Of a stretch of 64,000 bases of DNA, positions 25,069 to 37,849 are shown in pieces. Location of the stretch: contig BSDZ01000022.1 of the NCBI GenBank assembly GCA_030268105.1, positions 992,001 through 1,056,000 on the forward strand, given 5' to 3'. The position numbers and the translations under genes are program-made. The stretch's first letter is position 1. Every line of letters starts with the position of its first letter. Origin of the DNA: Volvox africanus. Its lineage: Eukaryota; Chlorophyta; Chlorophyceae; Chlamydomonadales; Volvocaceae. The notes beneath the pieces were generated by a model. That model was not told the DNA's origin and did no database searches. It saw only the letters and a list, made by a program, of their open reading frames with translations.

Positions 25069-27120
25069 GTCTTGGGAGCGAAGGACTACGGCACATTTAG
25101 CTCCATGAATAAAAGCTTTAGTATTTAGGTTTAATTAGAAACAGGTGAGAAGGCGGAACCTTGACCAGGGCAGTTTTCGTTTCGAATAGAACTGACTAGA
25201 CACAGACTTCCCACCCAGCCGTTGTCGATTGCCAAGGCATCTTCATTATCAGAATGTGTGTGTCAAGCAATTGTCGTCCGAGGTCGCGCCTTTTTCAAGC
25301 GTCGTGCATGGCGTGTATGGCTGAATGAAGGCATCCAAAGCACGACAGCACGACGCAAAATTTCTCGCGAGAACTGAAGGTACTTAGGTAATTAATCAAC
25401 CATTTCAGTAAGGCAAATGTTAAGTATATCTCTTTACATAACTTAGGTCGGCGTGAGCATGACGCAGCGCAGTCGTATTACAACACCTGACTTAGCCCTG
25501 GAAGTCAAGCAACTTCACTACGGGAGGGGAAACAATTCGGAATTAACTTCTTTTCTGTTTGTTTCTCTCGTGATTTGGCTCTAAGTATCTGGTAATTGAG
25601 TCTTCGCTTATAAGGTTGAGAACCTTACGGTCGCTTGGGAGGCATCAATACCACTCACCGGCGCCTGTCAGTTTGTCCCACACACGCAAACCCCCCCCCC
25701 ACCTCTGCATACGTGCATATAATCCCCCCACCCTACCCAGTTGTTCCAACCATCGATTATGACAAATTATAATGACCCCTCTTCATCCCTTGCTTCTTAT
25801 TGCAAGGGTTTACATCACAGCAATCTAAGATCAGTACGCATGCCATGGCGTGGAGTTTACGCCCAGCTGTCTATTTGAAGCATACGTTTACAGGACAAGT
25901 TGCCATACTGCGTTCTCTTGGTGCATTACGTATAAACACACATTAAGGTTGTGTGTCCTCCCTCTCTCCCTCCGATGAGAGAGGGAGGAGGGGGACGAGG
26001 GAAATGCAACAACCACGCGTATACATCACCTATCAAGCTTCATTCCTTACAGCGTAAGCTAGGAAGCTGTGTACAGCAGCGCTATTGATTGGGTGACAGT
26101 GGAAACCCGAAATATAATCCACAAAACGGTAGCGGTCAACTCTCAAACAGCTCGAAGTAACTGTGCTGCCATTTCGCATTATATATCCTGATGTGTCGTT
26201 TGGGCTACTCAGCCTTGTAGGCCAAAACACCAATGCAGAACCCCAAGATTTTGCGCCCGTCAACTCCAGGTACTTGAGACTATCGCTCTTGCCTCTTGTA
26301 CAGCCGGTCTAAGAAGCTAGTCATCAGCTCCCGTACTGAGCCATGCACATACACACACACGCACGTACACACGTATGCAATATATATTCGCATAACCTCC
26401 GCGCGCACACACGCAAAACTGGCGAAAGAGTGACGGAATGGAGCAAGCGCGGATAATGCCGCCCATAATTACTGGCTCATAGGTAAAAATGTTCAATCGC
26501 CCGGCACTACCTTCTTGAGACTGCTGACTCCGCAAAAGTTAGCCAACTCCAATACCAGCAAGCAGCAAACACGGAACCTTTATTTTCCCAAGCCTAGCCT
26601 CGTAAGCCGCATATCTGCTCACGTAGGCCGTTATTTTTATATAGCTTTTGTTTCCTTTACGCGTTCGGGAAGGTACAAGCCCCACGGTAGGTCTTCTGTC
26701 GCAGTATGGTGGTGAATGCCTATCTCACCTTGAAAAGTTGATGCCTATTGCCTCACCTCGCCATTCCCCTCCCCCCCACCCTTCCTTCGCAACCTCCTTC
26801 GTTCGTCATTTATTCCGCATCTGCATAGGTTCCGTTTAGCTGTCCGAAATACGACACACTGACATACTACGCTGTCTTTCTGTCTGCATGCTCCACCACA
26901 AACACACCAACACACACACGTACTCAGCATCTCCTCTTCACCGGCGAACGTTGTGGGGATGACATGCAAAAGCTCATCCAATTATCCTTGCTAGGCAATG
27001 TGATTCCCCTGCGGCCTCTGCGCGTCTGCAGCACGGGCGGTTAAATCAACCTGCATGAATCGACAGCCAATATGATTACAGCACTACTTAAAACGCCTAC
27101 TGCACCCGACATCTGAATGT
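25069..27120. other. Intergenic region upstream of the FGT1-like gene
   Basis: No coding block was recognised. It contains a C run at 25689-25699, CA/GT-rich stretches near 26343-26385 and 26900-26925, and a 13-bp inverted repeat at 25956-25989. The promoter and 5' UTR of the FGT1-like gene are expected at its left end. I could not identify a TATA box or start site with confidence. Confidence 0.45.
25956..25989. repeat. 13-bp inverted repeat, pyrimidine/purine arms
   Basis: TCCTCCCTCTCTC at 25956-25968 pairs exactly with GAGAGAGGGAGGA at 25977-25989 across an 8-nt loop. The arms are pure pyrimidine and pure purine, so a hairpin or a triplex-prone tract are both possible. Confidence 0.7.
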
Positions 27121-27125
27121 TTACA
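27121..27125 (-). promoter_or_regulatory. UGUAA-type poly(A) signal of the GT92-like gene
   Basis: TTACA on the plus strand lies 175 nt past the TAG at 27300-27302 of the minus-strand gene. A second copy is at about 27076. Confidence 0.4.
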
Positions 27126-27299
27126 GCATTTAATGCGGAAGCTCCCTATATGGAAAAGGCCGCCGCCATCGTTGCCACCACCGCCACCGCCGCCATCGCT
27201 ATCACAGTAATTGTCACTCCAGCTCCCGCCTATAGAACGCACGCTACTCCTTTATCAATTGCTGCTGTGCCTCGCTCCTTTCCAAACACCACTGCTGTG

Positions 27300-30200
27300 C
27301 TACAACCCTGACTGCGTCGTCGCGTCCCCCGGTTTCAGGAACATCCAATGTCGAAACGGCCGCCACTTCAGCGCATTCTGCCTCTTAGTACTATCACTGC
27401 TGCCGTTGGCGCTGCGGCGGTCGCGAAAAAAGTTGGGCAGATGCAACAGCGCCATGCAACGGTGGTGCACTAGCTGCTTGAAGCCAATCATCGGTGCTCC
27501 CTCGTGCACAAAAAACAGGACCACGCGCGCCGCCGGCAGCTGAGCCTGCTTCACATGCATTCGAGCCATGGGCTGAATGGAGAGCAAGTCGTATTGGGAC
27601 ATCGGGTGTTGCAGCTGGCCATTGTCATCCCCATGGCCAGCTGCGCGCCATCCAGTTTCGTTTTCAGCTATGGGCAAGGCACCGGGCGTGGCCCACAACC
27701 TGGACTCATCCTTCGGAGCCACGTGCGATGTTAACAGGTCATACCGCTGCAGCTGAAACACTGTGATGCGCGGCTGTGCGTGGCCGCTGTCTGTGACGCT
27801 GGACGTGGGACCCATGCAGGTTGCCCATGGCTCCGGCCAGCGACGGCCTGGCTTAGGGAAGTAGAGGTACTCGTCCAGGTCAGTGACCAGCAGCACCAGG
27901 TTGGCTCCGCAGGCGGACAAGCCTAGCAACACGTGACTGGCAAACAGGGCCTGGTCGTAATTGTACCTGGAGGGAGTAAGCGAAAGGGAAGCCCCCGCAA
28001 AAAGGAAGACGGGAATAAGGGTAGAAGGGATGTGCAGCAAGGTTGTAAAGCGCCGAAATAGGATTGCGGGATGAGGCGAGGCGGGATGAGGCGAGGTGGG
28101 ATGAGGCGAGGCGGCATTTAAACATTAACAAGGGGTTGTGGCTTAACTAAATAAGCTCTAAAAGGGATTTTGGGTGTCGCAGGGCTATCAAAATGATGAA
28201 TACGTCTGGGGGCTGTAATGGAGGTTTCAGGAACATCGCAAAGCCAGAGCACACGTCAAGAATCCTTAAAATGCGCAGCATGGCCGAAATAGGTGGCCGA
28301 AATGAGATTGAGGGTCAGGTCTAAGAAGATATCGACCAGAAAAAAGGGGCATTACCAGCGGTTGGGCCGTGATGATGATGATGGTGGTGGTGGTGGTGGT
28401 GGTTCCGGGCGGTTCTGAAATATAGGCCAACCACTTTGGCACACCTTCAGGAATTCCCTCAGCCGCCCATTGGCTACACATCATCCATCATCCTACACAT
28501 CATCCAAATAGACTTTAGTACCCACCCCAGCGGCCGGCCGGCGCCGTCGGTGTCGTCATGGGCTCGCTCCGGCATATCCCACTCGACCAGCCTGCAGCCA
28601 TTTGCATCATCATCATCGTTATTCGCCATTAGGAAGGAGCTATCTAAGCACCTTACCAGCCACGGTTTCTCTCCAGCAACCGTGAAAAGGTCACGGCACG
28701 TCCCAGGGAATACATTTGCGAGTGCGGCCGCAATGATTGCGAGGATCCTCCTCTGTGCTTTTCACGTGAGAAGGTAAAGCCACCGCCTTCCGTGTCTATT
28801 TCCTAAATCGTTATGGCACCCCGTCACATGCACCTTGTCACCTATATCACAGGAGCTATAGGAGCGGTCTTCCGAAGAGCACGATTTGTTGAAGTGTTCC
28901 CTCAGTGGGATGCGGCCACGAGGCCGTGTGGAGCTCCCCATCGTCGGGGTACCACACAAACGTGGGAAAGCGGACCGTAGGTTGCAAAACGTTGGTGCAA
29001 AATGAATCATGGTGCACGACGCGGGAGCTGTGCGTCGCCTTGGCTTCAAAAGTACTCAGCAAGTCCTTTCTGAGTCCCTTTCGGTAAACAAGCCGCAACA
29101 GCGGACCATTGAGTAAAAAATACGCAACGGCACCAATACCGCAACGAAGCCCCATTCACGCATATGGCCCATGCAAAGCTCCCACCTAAGGTGTCCTCGC
29201 CGTACGAGCTCCACAATCTGCATGTTCTGCATCAAGAACGAGCGCATCAACTCGTCCGTGTACTGCAGCAGCCCCGTCACACCCATCGCCACATGATAAG
29301 TGACGTAGTTGATCAACCGCCCCGAAACCCATGACATGTGGGAGTTCCAGTCCCTCGTGGAGCGGGGATTCCGTATAGGGCCTATGGCGTTGTACAACGC
29401 CGGTCTGGTCAAATTAAAGCTGTCCGGCGGCGCCAGCGAGTTGCAGACGCCGTCGGATGCCGCTGATGGAAGACATACAGGGGCCTTATGCTTTGGAAAG
29501 CTAGCTTCTATTATCTGTAGGTAATGGTGATAGCGGGAAAGCAAAGTGTTTGAAGAGTCGGTGAGGATGATTGATTGGATCCGGAGACTGAGATGGTGAT
29601 GCGATGTGATGAAATAAGAACTGCGCCCAACACTAAACGAATAAAAGTTATTAAGCCGTTAAATTTTAACTTCTTTATCTTTCCATCTAACATAACTGTG
29701 ATTTAATTTAATATGATGTGATGTGGTGTGATATGATATGATATGGTTATGATATGATGTGATGTGATGCGGTATGTGATGTGATGTGGTCAAACATGTG
29801 CTGAGATGAGAAAAACCGTGAATGTGAATGTGGTCAAACATCCAATGTGGCCTCACAAGATCACACTGGCGATGACTCGCCACGGGCCATGGCACCCGGT
29901 GCATGGCGAATGTAGACCCGCTCATCACACCTTGAAGCAGTCGCTCGATCCGGGAGGAAGGGCGACATGAAAGGAGTACGGCCGTGGCGATTGGCCCCAC
30001 ACGGTGCTGTACTGGCGGGAAGTTGGCTCAAGAGTAGCCTTCAGCACTAACCCCGGCAGCGCTGTCTCCAAAGACAGATGGGGGTGCCACTGGTAATGTT
30101 CTATGGGTAGGTTTAGGTGACCAAATACGCGCATGTGGAGGTTGCGGGGAGAGTCCACCCAGACTAAGAGCCGGATGGAGTCCTGCAGAGGGACCAGGAC

Positions 30201-30944
30201 ATGGAGGTGTTTGCGTGGAGGTTGTGAGTATCGTCCTTGGCATGTGGGGAGGGCGTCAGATCGTACCCCAATTTGTGGCTCAGGACTGGGTGGTGCTGAG
30301 ACTCGCACAGGACAAGCAGGGTGGCGGGCAAGGGGAGGAAATTTAGGGTTTGTCTGCAGACCGAGTACTCATATGCGTCAAGAAACCCCTGCTGTAGCAG
30401 TAGAAGAAACCCTAAGGAATTTGTGTATGCGCTAGGCGACTGAGCGACACGGATGTCAGCATCAGCTGTCAGGGCGGACACGGCCTCCTCAAGGTGGTGG
30501 ACTTATTTGATCATGGAGTGGTGGTAGAGGCATGGTCTGGGCGAATAGGTTCGGGAAGTCACTAAATGAGAGCATTTCCCAAGCAATTCCCGCCTCTGCA
30601 TGAGTACTGCATTAGTACTTCCGGCACATATCCATTTATACCTTCGACTGATGCGGCATGTCGTATGGCCCCTGCGTTGCTCCCACACGTCGTAGCCAGA
30701 TAGTCAGCACCACCGTAACATTATGATGGCCATCCCTTGTCCGCGGAACGATTGCATATACCGGCCGGACGACACGTACTCCCAGGCTAGTTGGATCATA
30801 GATGTTCTGAGGATAAGGTGATGCAGGATTGAAAACTAAAGAGCCCTTGAGACCGGATACTAGCTTGGCGACTAATTGGAAGAAGGCGAGCGCGAGGTAG
30901 TAATTCATCAAGCCGCCTGAACGTGAAGAACGACATAGATGCAT
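27300..30944 (-). CDS. GT92 (DUF23)-like glycosyltransferase
   Basis: Proposed exons from the 5' end: 30944 or 30915-30642, an unresolved part about 30480-30290, about 30290-29931, 29514-29186, 28473-28435 and 27966-27300. The first exon opens with RSSRSGG and MNYYLALAFFQLVAKLV, a likely type II signal anchor into the Golgi or ER. Exon 29514-29186 has YHVAMGVTGLLQYTDE and IVELVRRGHL, the GT92 layout. The 39-nt exon supplies QWAAEGIPEGVP. The last exon has YNYDQALFASH and LLVTDLDEYLYFP, the DxD-type catalytic core of DUF23, then VHHRCM near the C-terminus. The last three junctions keep phase. GT92 enzymes transfer sugars such as galactose to glycans; the acceptor here is unknown. The region 30290-30480 is open in two frames and I could not choose between them. 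Confidence 0.72.
28077..28114. repeat. Tandem 14-mer GGGATGAGGCGAGG
   Basis: About three near-identical units of GATGAGGCGAGGCGG lie in the intron between the two last GT92-like exons (27967-28434). Confidence 0.65.
28371..28402. repeat. (GAT)n(GGT)n trinucleotide tract
   Basis: GATGATGATGATGG followed by TGG repeats is in the same intron. It could be read as a Thr/Ile run if the intron were retained, but phase favours splicing it out. Confidence 0.7.
29700..29795. repeat. Degenerate TGATG/TGATA pentanucleotide array
   Basis: Repeated ATGATGTG and TGATATGATA units fill about 95 nt of the intron between 29515 and 29930. Confidence 0.65.
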
Positions 30945-32538
30945 AGTGTTAAATCTCGACGTAAGTCCATCCTCCTGCTGGTATTATGCCACAAGTACGA
31001 GTACGAATACGAGTACGTACTGTGACCTTGGCATCAGCACGCAGACGTGCAAAATAGGCATAAATTTATGTAGCGATAGTCAGAAAGTGAAGATGCTCAC
31101 TGACTCGTTGCTGGTTCTGCACATGTAACGGTTTTAGAGACGGACACGAGGGATTAGGCGCTTGGCTTTTACTGGGTGCTTTTAATTAGGTGCTTTTAAT
31201 GGGGCCATCAATAATAAGTTCTAAAATGCACATGTTCGCTCATCCTACGTCAAAGCCAGGTTAAGAACTCACGAGCGGCTTGACCGCAGGACATGATAAG
31301 GACAAAGCAGCTCCAATTTCTCCGATCATCCGCAGCCGGTCTTCGAGATCGGATGCCAGATTCTGTACTTTATTTCCAAGCTGGCCGTGGTTGCCCCGAC
31401 AGCGTGTGTGACATTTGCCTTACACCGTTTCGGGCTTTCTCTCGTTTTCGGCTGTCGTCCCCTGCCCTGTGCGTCCCTGAGGATACAGGCAATTGTATTC
31501 GCTTCCACCTCATTCCCGCACCATCCGACATTGCGCCCATCGTACATCGGACAATCTTGATACTACATCCTGCAATGGCCGTGACAAACTCATTCCTGCG
31601 TGTGCTGCATCCCCCCTTCCCGTGACCTTGCTGCCCCTTTCTTTCTACCGCATCTCCTGCCTCTCTGCATGCACTCTGCCCTAATCACTTCCAGTACTAT
31701 TCTTCCTTGAATATGCATCTCCTGCTTTGTCGTGCCTGCTGTTACTTCTGCTGTTGCTACAGCCCAATGTACTCTTGAACCGCCGCACCCAGCCTCCTGG
31801 CCCCTTCCTCGAGTTCCTGTTTATCCCGCGCGTGAACGGGCGGTTTTGGGCGTAGTGTGGGAGCGATTAATAAAATGAATGCAATCAAGCTAAGAAACCA
31901 AACAGGGAAATACCTTGGGGGAAGGGTTTAGAGATGGGCGCATGGAAAGGGAAACAGGAAGAAGAAAGGGATACGAGGGGAAGGGGAAGAAGGGGGAAGT
32001 CGAATAACACGAATACTGAATGCTGATACTGAAGGAACGAGGATCAACCATGGAGGTCGGATAATGGCTGGCGTCGTCCTTAAGGTCGCAAATGTGGAAA
32101 TGTGGAAACAGCTGAGACGTGAACTGAGTAGCCGCCAAGGCCGTGAGTAAGCGCAGAAAGAAAAACAAAACCGGAGGAAACGTGCGATAGGAAGAGGGGG
32201 AAAGAAAGGGGGCAGCCGAATAAAACGAACGGCTGGTGCTGATACTGAAGGAACGAGGATCAACCGTGAGGGTCGGTTATTAAAGGGGTGGGACGCAGAT
32301 AGGTATCTGGTCCACACATTGATGTACGCGGTGCTCAATGGGGACGAGGAGCTTCACTTCGCACTGAAACACACTCGTAAGGGTGTAACGCACCCCCACG
32401 GCTCCGGCCCTGCACGCATGTGGACCGGAGAGTACCACCGACAGCCATGACGCCAATCCAGCCCTTTTGGTGTTTGGACTTTCAGGACAAGGCCATCGGG
32501 ATCATGTACTTCCTGCTCTGCCCTCTGCGTCTTCCACC
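30945..32538. other. Intergenic region with a spaced imperfect duplication
   Basis: No convincing gene was found. A 110-codon plus-strand frame at 31293-31625 has no recognised motif. The notable content is a duplicated segment (copies near 31978-32064 and 32190-32280) described separately. The 3' end of the aminotransferase gene lies at the right edge. Confidence 0.45.
31978..32280. repeat. Direct duplication, ~90 bp, offset 216 bp
   Basis: Both copies have a purine-rich lead, a CGAATAA(C/A)ACGAA stretch, then an identical 29-nt core from TGCTGATACTGAAGG (32021 and 32237) through GAGGATCAACC. They diverge on both sides. Confidence 0.75.
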
Positions 32539-35500
32539 TCAGGCCGAACCTAATTCCAAACAGCCCACCTCCTCATTGTAGAAGGAGAAGGCCAGTCGCA
32601 GACAGTTGGCAGGACCTCCTCCGCACACCGGCCCAGGGGTAAACCGAACCCCGTGTTTCTGTTCCGCCAGCGAAAGTAGCTGCCGGGAGTCAATCTGCAC
32701 GCCAGGGGCAGACATCTCTAAAGAGTCGAAGATCGTTTTTCGATCAGGAAGCGTAATTATGATTTAATCATCCTCCCTAGGAGGGAGGATTACCAGCACC
32801 GCGAATGGAAAGAAACCCCTAAGAGACCCAGGCCCGTACTTAATGGACTGCAGGACGGGGGTTTGCAGCCATGTGATAAGGAATAAACCAGAGACCCATT
32901 TAGGTACTCCATAAACTCTCCCCTCCATAACCTCTTCCCTCCATACCCCCCCCCCCGCCCCCCCCACACACACATCTATCACCACTCCATCGCGTCTTCC
33001 CTACAGTCTTAAACTTCCACAATCCCCAGTGCTATGCCACGACAATTTTCCAGCAACCTAGCCCTACAGAACTTCCTGATTATGAAAACGAGGATGCCGC
33101 TGAGTGTACCTTTACCTTTCGCTGAGTGGGGCCATCACGCCAGGCCCCATCCCCTCCTGCCCGGTCCGTTCGATCTTTCACTTACCCCGTCCCGCAGCTC
33201 CAGCCATACAAAGTATCCACCGCGCGGCTCCACCAGTGAGCTGGGGGACCAGGATCCGGGTGGAAGATGTCGCCTCAGCCCCAAAACCAGAGCCGTACAA
33301 CGCGCTGCCAGCTGCGGCCGTACCGTGTCGTCTAGATGCGAAGCCTGGCGGTACACAATACGCACAAAAACACCCAAAATAAAAAACATTGTGAAACCGC
33401 ACAATGGTTCACGGAGCGGAATATCGTATTCATATAGTGAACTATCGATGCTTAATCTGCTACATGAATCTGATACAAGATGCAGTACAATCGGTTAGTG
33501 GTTCATGGTGAAGTACGATGGGCATCAATACATGTCCATGGTGTGTTCCATCTGGTATCGACATGCAATGAAAGCAGGAGACAGAGAACTCATAACGACT
33601 GGAATTTAGTACGGCAGCCGAAATGAAGACACACAGTCGTACAAGTGCAGGCTAATGCAGGCTGTATGCGCCCGCCCCAACCACCTCTCCTCCCCCCCCC
33701 CCAATCACGCACCTGCAGCCCCAGCTCCAGAGCACTATGCGCCAGACCTGATCCACGGGGATGGAAGATGGGGAGTGTTAGAGAGCGGAGGGGAAAGACA
33801 GCGGGCAAATACACAGCGGGCCAAGCATTCACAGTGACCCTCGGGTCGCGGTCGAAGCTGGACTGCCTTTCTTCTGTTGGGGGGCGGGGGAAGAGTATTG
33901 CAGCGTATCTCCACACACAATTTCCAGACTGCGTAAGTGGAAAATGCAAAGCCTCCAAAGTTGCAAAGCCTTATCCACAACTTTATCTACGCAGGGTTAC
34001 GTGTCCCTGTGCCCTGTTCGGCCTCATCCAGCCCCCTCATCCAGCCCCCTCATCCACCCCCTCATCCATCCCCTCAACCACCCCCTCATCCAGCCCCCTC
34101 AACCATCCACATGCTTTATGAACCTCTCGGTATGATTCCTGATTCGACCATATCACAGCTACTTCACCAAATCACGAGCCTATACCCTTCCCCACTCCTG
34201 CCCGGCCCCGCTGGGCTATTTGACAGTCCTCAACACCCGAGCCCATAAACCCTAGAACTCCATTCCCCCGTTAACGTGCCCGCTTGCCTGCCCGCCCAAC
34301 CACCTTCCCACTTACCTGCTCACCCCTCCCTTCACCCACCCGCTCGCTCGCTCGCTCGTGCCCTGGCAACCCCCACCCCTCCCACAAATCCTGTTATGCA
34401 GAGCTCAAGCCCACTCATTACAACCCAAGCCCACTATCCCCCACGCACCCGTGGCCAGCTGTGCGATGCAACCCCCGCTGCTGACCACTCCATCTGTCTT
34501 GAATCTCTCCATGATTTCAGGATTGCTGCCCTCCAGCCACCTGTCGTACTTGGTTGTGGTGGAGGGTGTGGTGGAGGACCCCGTGTGTGCAGGGTGAGAT
34601 ACCGCCACCTAAATCACTGAGAGAGGACCAGACCTGGCAGGCAGAATTTCCCAACCCCTGACTCTCACTCCCACCCATCCGACTTATGCTCCACATATCT
34701 TATACTAATTAAAGTTTTAACAACTTTTTTTGTTTAATTAAGCAAAGAATATTGTAGAAAGATTCAAAATTTACCATTATGCTATCCGCTTCTCGCAGAG
34801 TACGGTGCTAGATGCCTCCCAGCTGCGCCCGCACGCCCACACGCCCTGAGGTGCTTACCCAAGCCTCAGAGCCGGCGCAAGCATCTTAGAGAAGGACCCC
34901 AAGGACACCACCCGGCTGAACCGCGGGTCACAGTCCTCGTAACAACGCAAAGGACCGGGAACCGTCTCCAGTCCCGCGGCCGACCGGGAGGCAGCGGCGG
35001 CGGTGTAGAGCCAATTGCCAGCACCGCCGTCGACTGCATTCCCACTGGACGAAGGAGGAGCGGGATCTGGCATGGATCCAGATTCGGATCCGGATTTAGA
35101 TCTGGATCTGGAGGTACTGTCATCAATCTTTTCGGCACTGTTTTGGTCTTCGCCACCCGTGCTTCGGTCGCCACTGCCGTGGTGTGGAAAGGTCAGCAGC
35201 TGCAGGCCGGGAGCAAATGTGTGGGTGGATAAGTGAGTGGCTGGGCGGCTTCGAGCGGGGCGAGGAAGGAAGGGGGAGAAGGAAAGGGAGGGGAGGGAGA
35301 CGAACATCGAAACGCTGGTAATGATCGAAAGGGAGGGAAGAAGAAAAGGGAGGGGAGAAGGAGATAATAATAAAGGATATAATAATGCTGAGTTCCAGAT
35401 AGGACGGTGGGTGCTTTTGGGAATCGCATCGCAGATGCCTCGATCCCTAGATGGCCGTCCGCGCGAACGCCATACCTGCGTACATGTCCTGCCGCCTCCC

Positions 35501-37749
35501 CCGTTTCAACCTCCCGTGCCCCGATGGCCTGGTGCCCTGATGGTTCAGTAGTTCAGTAGATCAGTAGATCAGTAGTTCAGTAGATCACGAGCCGTGCTGC
35601 CTACCCCTCACCCCTACCCCTCACCCCTATCCCTCACTCCTCACCCTCGTCCCCGGCCTTCAGCCCCACCTGATACACCTCGTCCGCTAAAACGTAGAAG
35701 TCGTACTCTGATGCGAGCCTCATCAGGTGGCGGCGACGATCAGGAGGGAGGGTGGTGCCCCTGGGGTTGTTGTGCACTGGGATAGTGTACACCAGACGGG
35801 GGCTGGCGGGCGGGCAGGAAAGGGGTGGGCGGGTGGATGGGCGGGTGGATGGGTGGGAAAAAAGCGAACAAACGAATCAGGAAGCTGGAGACCAAGACTG
35901 CGGGTTGGGGGTATGGGGGTGCAGATGGCAAAGATCACTTGAGCGTGGTAGGAGAGGGTGCGGGTGTTTCAATAACTTCATTCATCGGATGTCACACCCC
36001 TTCTGCCTCTCCCTCCCTCTGCATGTTAGGCTAGCCACAATAGTAGTAGCTGCCACAGTGAGGCGAACTTTGGCATAACCCCTTGCAACTAAAAAATGGA
36101 TAAAATGAATATTTGTTTTCCTTGTCAACCACCTTTCCAACCACCCAACCATGTTATGATGCACGCACCGGTGTGACGGGTGCTCCCGAAGCCAGCGCTC
36201 AAGTTCATCAACTACCATGCCGTACTCGTCCGTTCGTACGGGCATAACGGTCAAATGGTTATCATGAAAGATGGGTGTGACCAGGAAGTACGTGGGTTGC
36301 TCCACCACTACGATATCGCCAGGGTGAGACAGACGACTCACCGCCAAGCCCAATCCGTGAGACACCCCTTTACGACATAAGAAGCACAAAAGGTAAAGGG
36401 AACATTTGGACAAAAAAGATAACGGGCTGCTGGTACGGGCGCGTGAGATGGGGTTATATGAAAACCTGAAAACCTCAGTCCCCTCTAAGAAAAAGGGTGG
36501 ATCACCGAGCTGCACCTGGAAATGTGACTTTGTGAGGGGTTGAATTACCCATATGGTGATAAAAACGTCAAAAATTAGCAGCATTTCCTAAATGAAGGGG
36601 GCGCGGGGGCCAGAAGTGGCCTGGGATGACTCACGGGGGGGGGGAGAGGGGGAGGGGCTACCTCGCAGCACTGAAGTGCAGCACAAGGCAAGAAACAGGA
36701 ACATCAAATGTCCATCTTTTAACTTTGTACCATCCAATTACATTACACAGCACATACCTGCCGTGACCATCAGGTGCTCGGGTTGTACGGCGATTCCGTA
36801 CCGTTCGGACAGGAAGGTAGAAAGGCTTTGCCGAAAGGACAGGTAGCCTTGCCGGGGACCGTACCTGTTAATGACCAACATCCACTTCAACTACGATTAG
36901 GGAGCCCCAGCAACCCTGCTTTCATGGAGATCTCCCTGATTTCGTGACATGGCTGTGCGCTGACCTGCTGCTTATTAAAATGTTTCATTTTTGCAACATT
37001 TGCAGCGCATAAAAGGGACTGATCTGGTTCGGTTCGTTATCATTTCAGTTGAGTTTTGGGTGACGACCCGTGATACCTCCCAAGATGGTTTGATTGCCTT
37101 TTTGCGGGGGACCGTGGGCGAAAGCTGTCGTCCGAAACTACACACTATGTGCGTATCCTTCATGGATTGCAGTGCATGTGAGGTGTGTTATCCAAAGCAG
37201 GTTTCAGCAAGAGAAATCCCACCATTCAGGTAATGAAAACTTAGCAAGGCTGCAGTACCGTACTTCGTTATTCTCGTTCGAACGTTGAGAACCATACAGT
37301 GATCAGTGAAATCGGCAGTTTCTTCAAGACTGCTCCTTAGTGCCAATGCGCTTTAATGTAGTACGCTGACCTAAAAAACTTAATCTTTTGAAATCTCCGA
37401 CTGTGGGTACTCGCGATTTTCTCGTGATTAACAGTCAATACGAACACTTGGCAGTCGACACCCAAGACTCAAGGCCGTGACCTTTTGTATTAGACGTTAC
37501 GCTTACTGAAGTAGAAGTTGAGCGTCAGGCGAACCAAGTCGATGCGCGGACGCGGTAATCAAAGCTTGCAAAGGTAGCAACGCAGGGCTTGGCTGCGACG
37601 GTGTACAAAAGGTCTCTTATCACACAGAAGAATTTCCAATTCGAGAAGATATTTACCTGTCCAACGCTGAAGTCAATGCAGTCGTCGCTGACCTGCCGCG
37701 CGACATAATCGCCCTTCTGTGAAGTAGTTAAGGGCGAATGGTTTGACAT
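32539..37749 (-). CDS. Fold-type I PLP-dependent aminotransferase (class I/II)
   Basis: Proposed exons from the 5' end: 37749-37657, one not found, 36864-36758, 36367-36169, 35802-35670, 35199-34859, 34540-34449, 33747-33713, 33344-33186 and 32715 to 32569 or 32539. Landmarks are SDDCIDFSVGQ, YGPRQGYLSFR, SHPGDIVVVEQPTYF, IPVHNNPRGTTLPPDRR, FYVLADEVYQ, SLGSFSKMLAPALRLGW (lysine of SxSK forms the PLP Schiff base), EPRGGYFVWLEL and NCLRLAFSFYNEE. All junctions from 36864 to 32569 keep phase. Members move amino groups between amino acids and 2-oxo acids; the set resembles the single-domain group related to 2-aminoadipate aminotransferase, but the substrate is not determined. A further in-frame ATG at 37845 would add MQLLYRRLQALVPRPPKRMW, which looks like a mitochondrial targeting peptide. 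The final exon or stop is uncertain: read-through from 32569 stops at 32539. Confidence 0.82.
34022..34106. repeat. Minisatellite CTCATCCAGCCCCC
   Basis: About six 13-14-nt units of CCCCCTCATCCA-type sequence lie in the intron between aminotransferase exons 34540-34449 and 33747-33713. Confidence 0.75.
34859..35199 (-). other. Aminotransferase exon with low-complexity insertion and catalytic Lys
   Basis: This exon starts LLTFPHH and ends RVVSLGSFSKMLAPALRLG. Between them lie about 70-80 residues rich in Ser, Asp, Gly and Ala, with SRSRSKSGSESGS-type repeats. Relatives have only a few residues there. Both borders keep phase and the frame stays open, so it appears to be a coding insertion, not an unspliced intron. 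Confidence 0.75.
35538..35589. repeat. Tandem GTAGWTCA octamer/nonamer
   Basis: Alternating CAGTAGTT and CAGTAGAT units lie in the aminotransferase intron 35200-35669. Confidence 0.7.
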
Positions 37750-37849
37750 CTTGTCCTGTGAATGTGCTTGCGCAACGATTGGTGACCACATGCGTTTAGG
37801 TGGACGCGGCACCAGGGCTTGCAGGCGACGGTATAGAAGCTGCATCGCC

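Noticed and set aside
28356..28473. Longer GT92-like exon with a Thr/Ile run
   Set aside because: Ends in phase 0 while the next exon needs phase 2; the donor at 28434 gives the right phase and removes the microsatellite.
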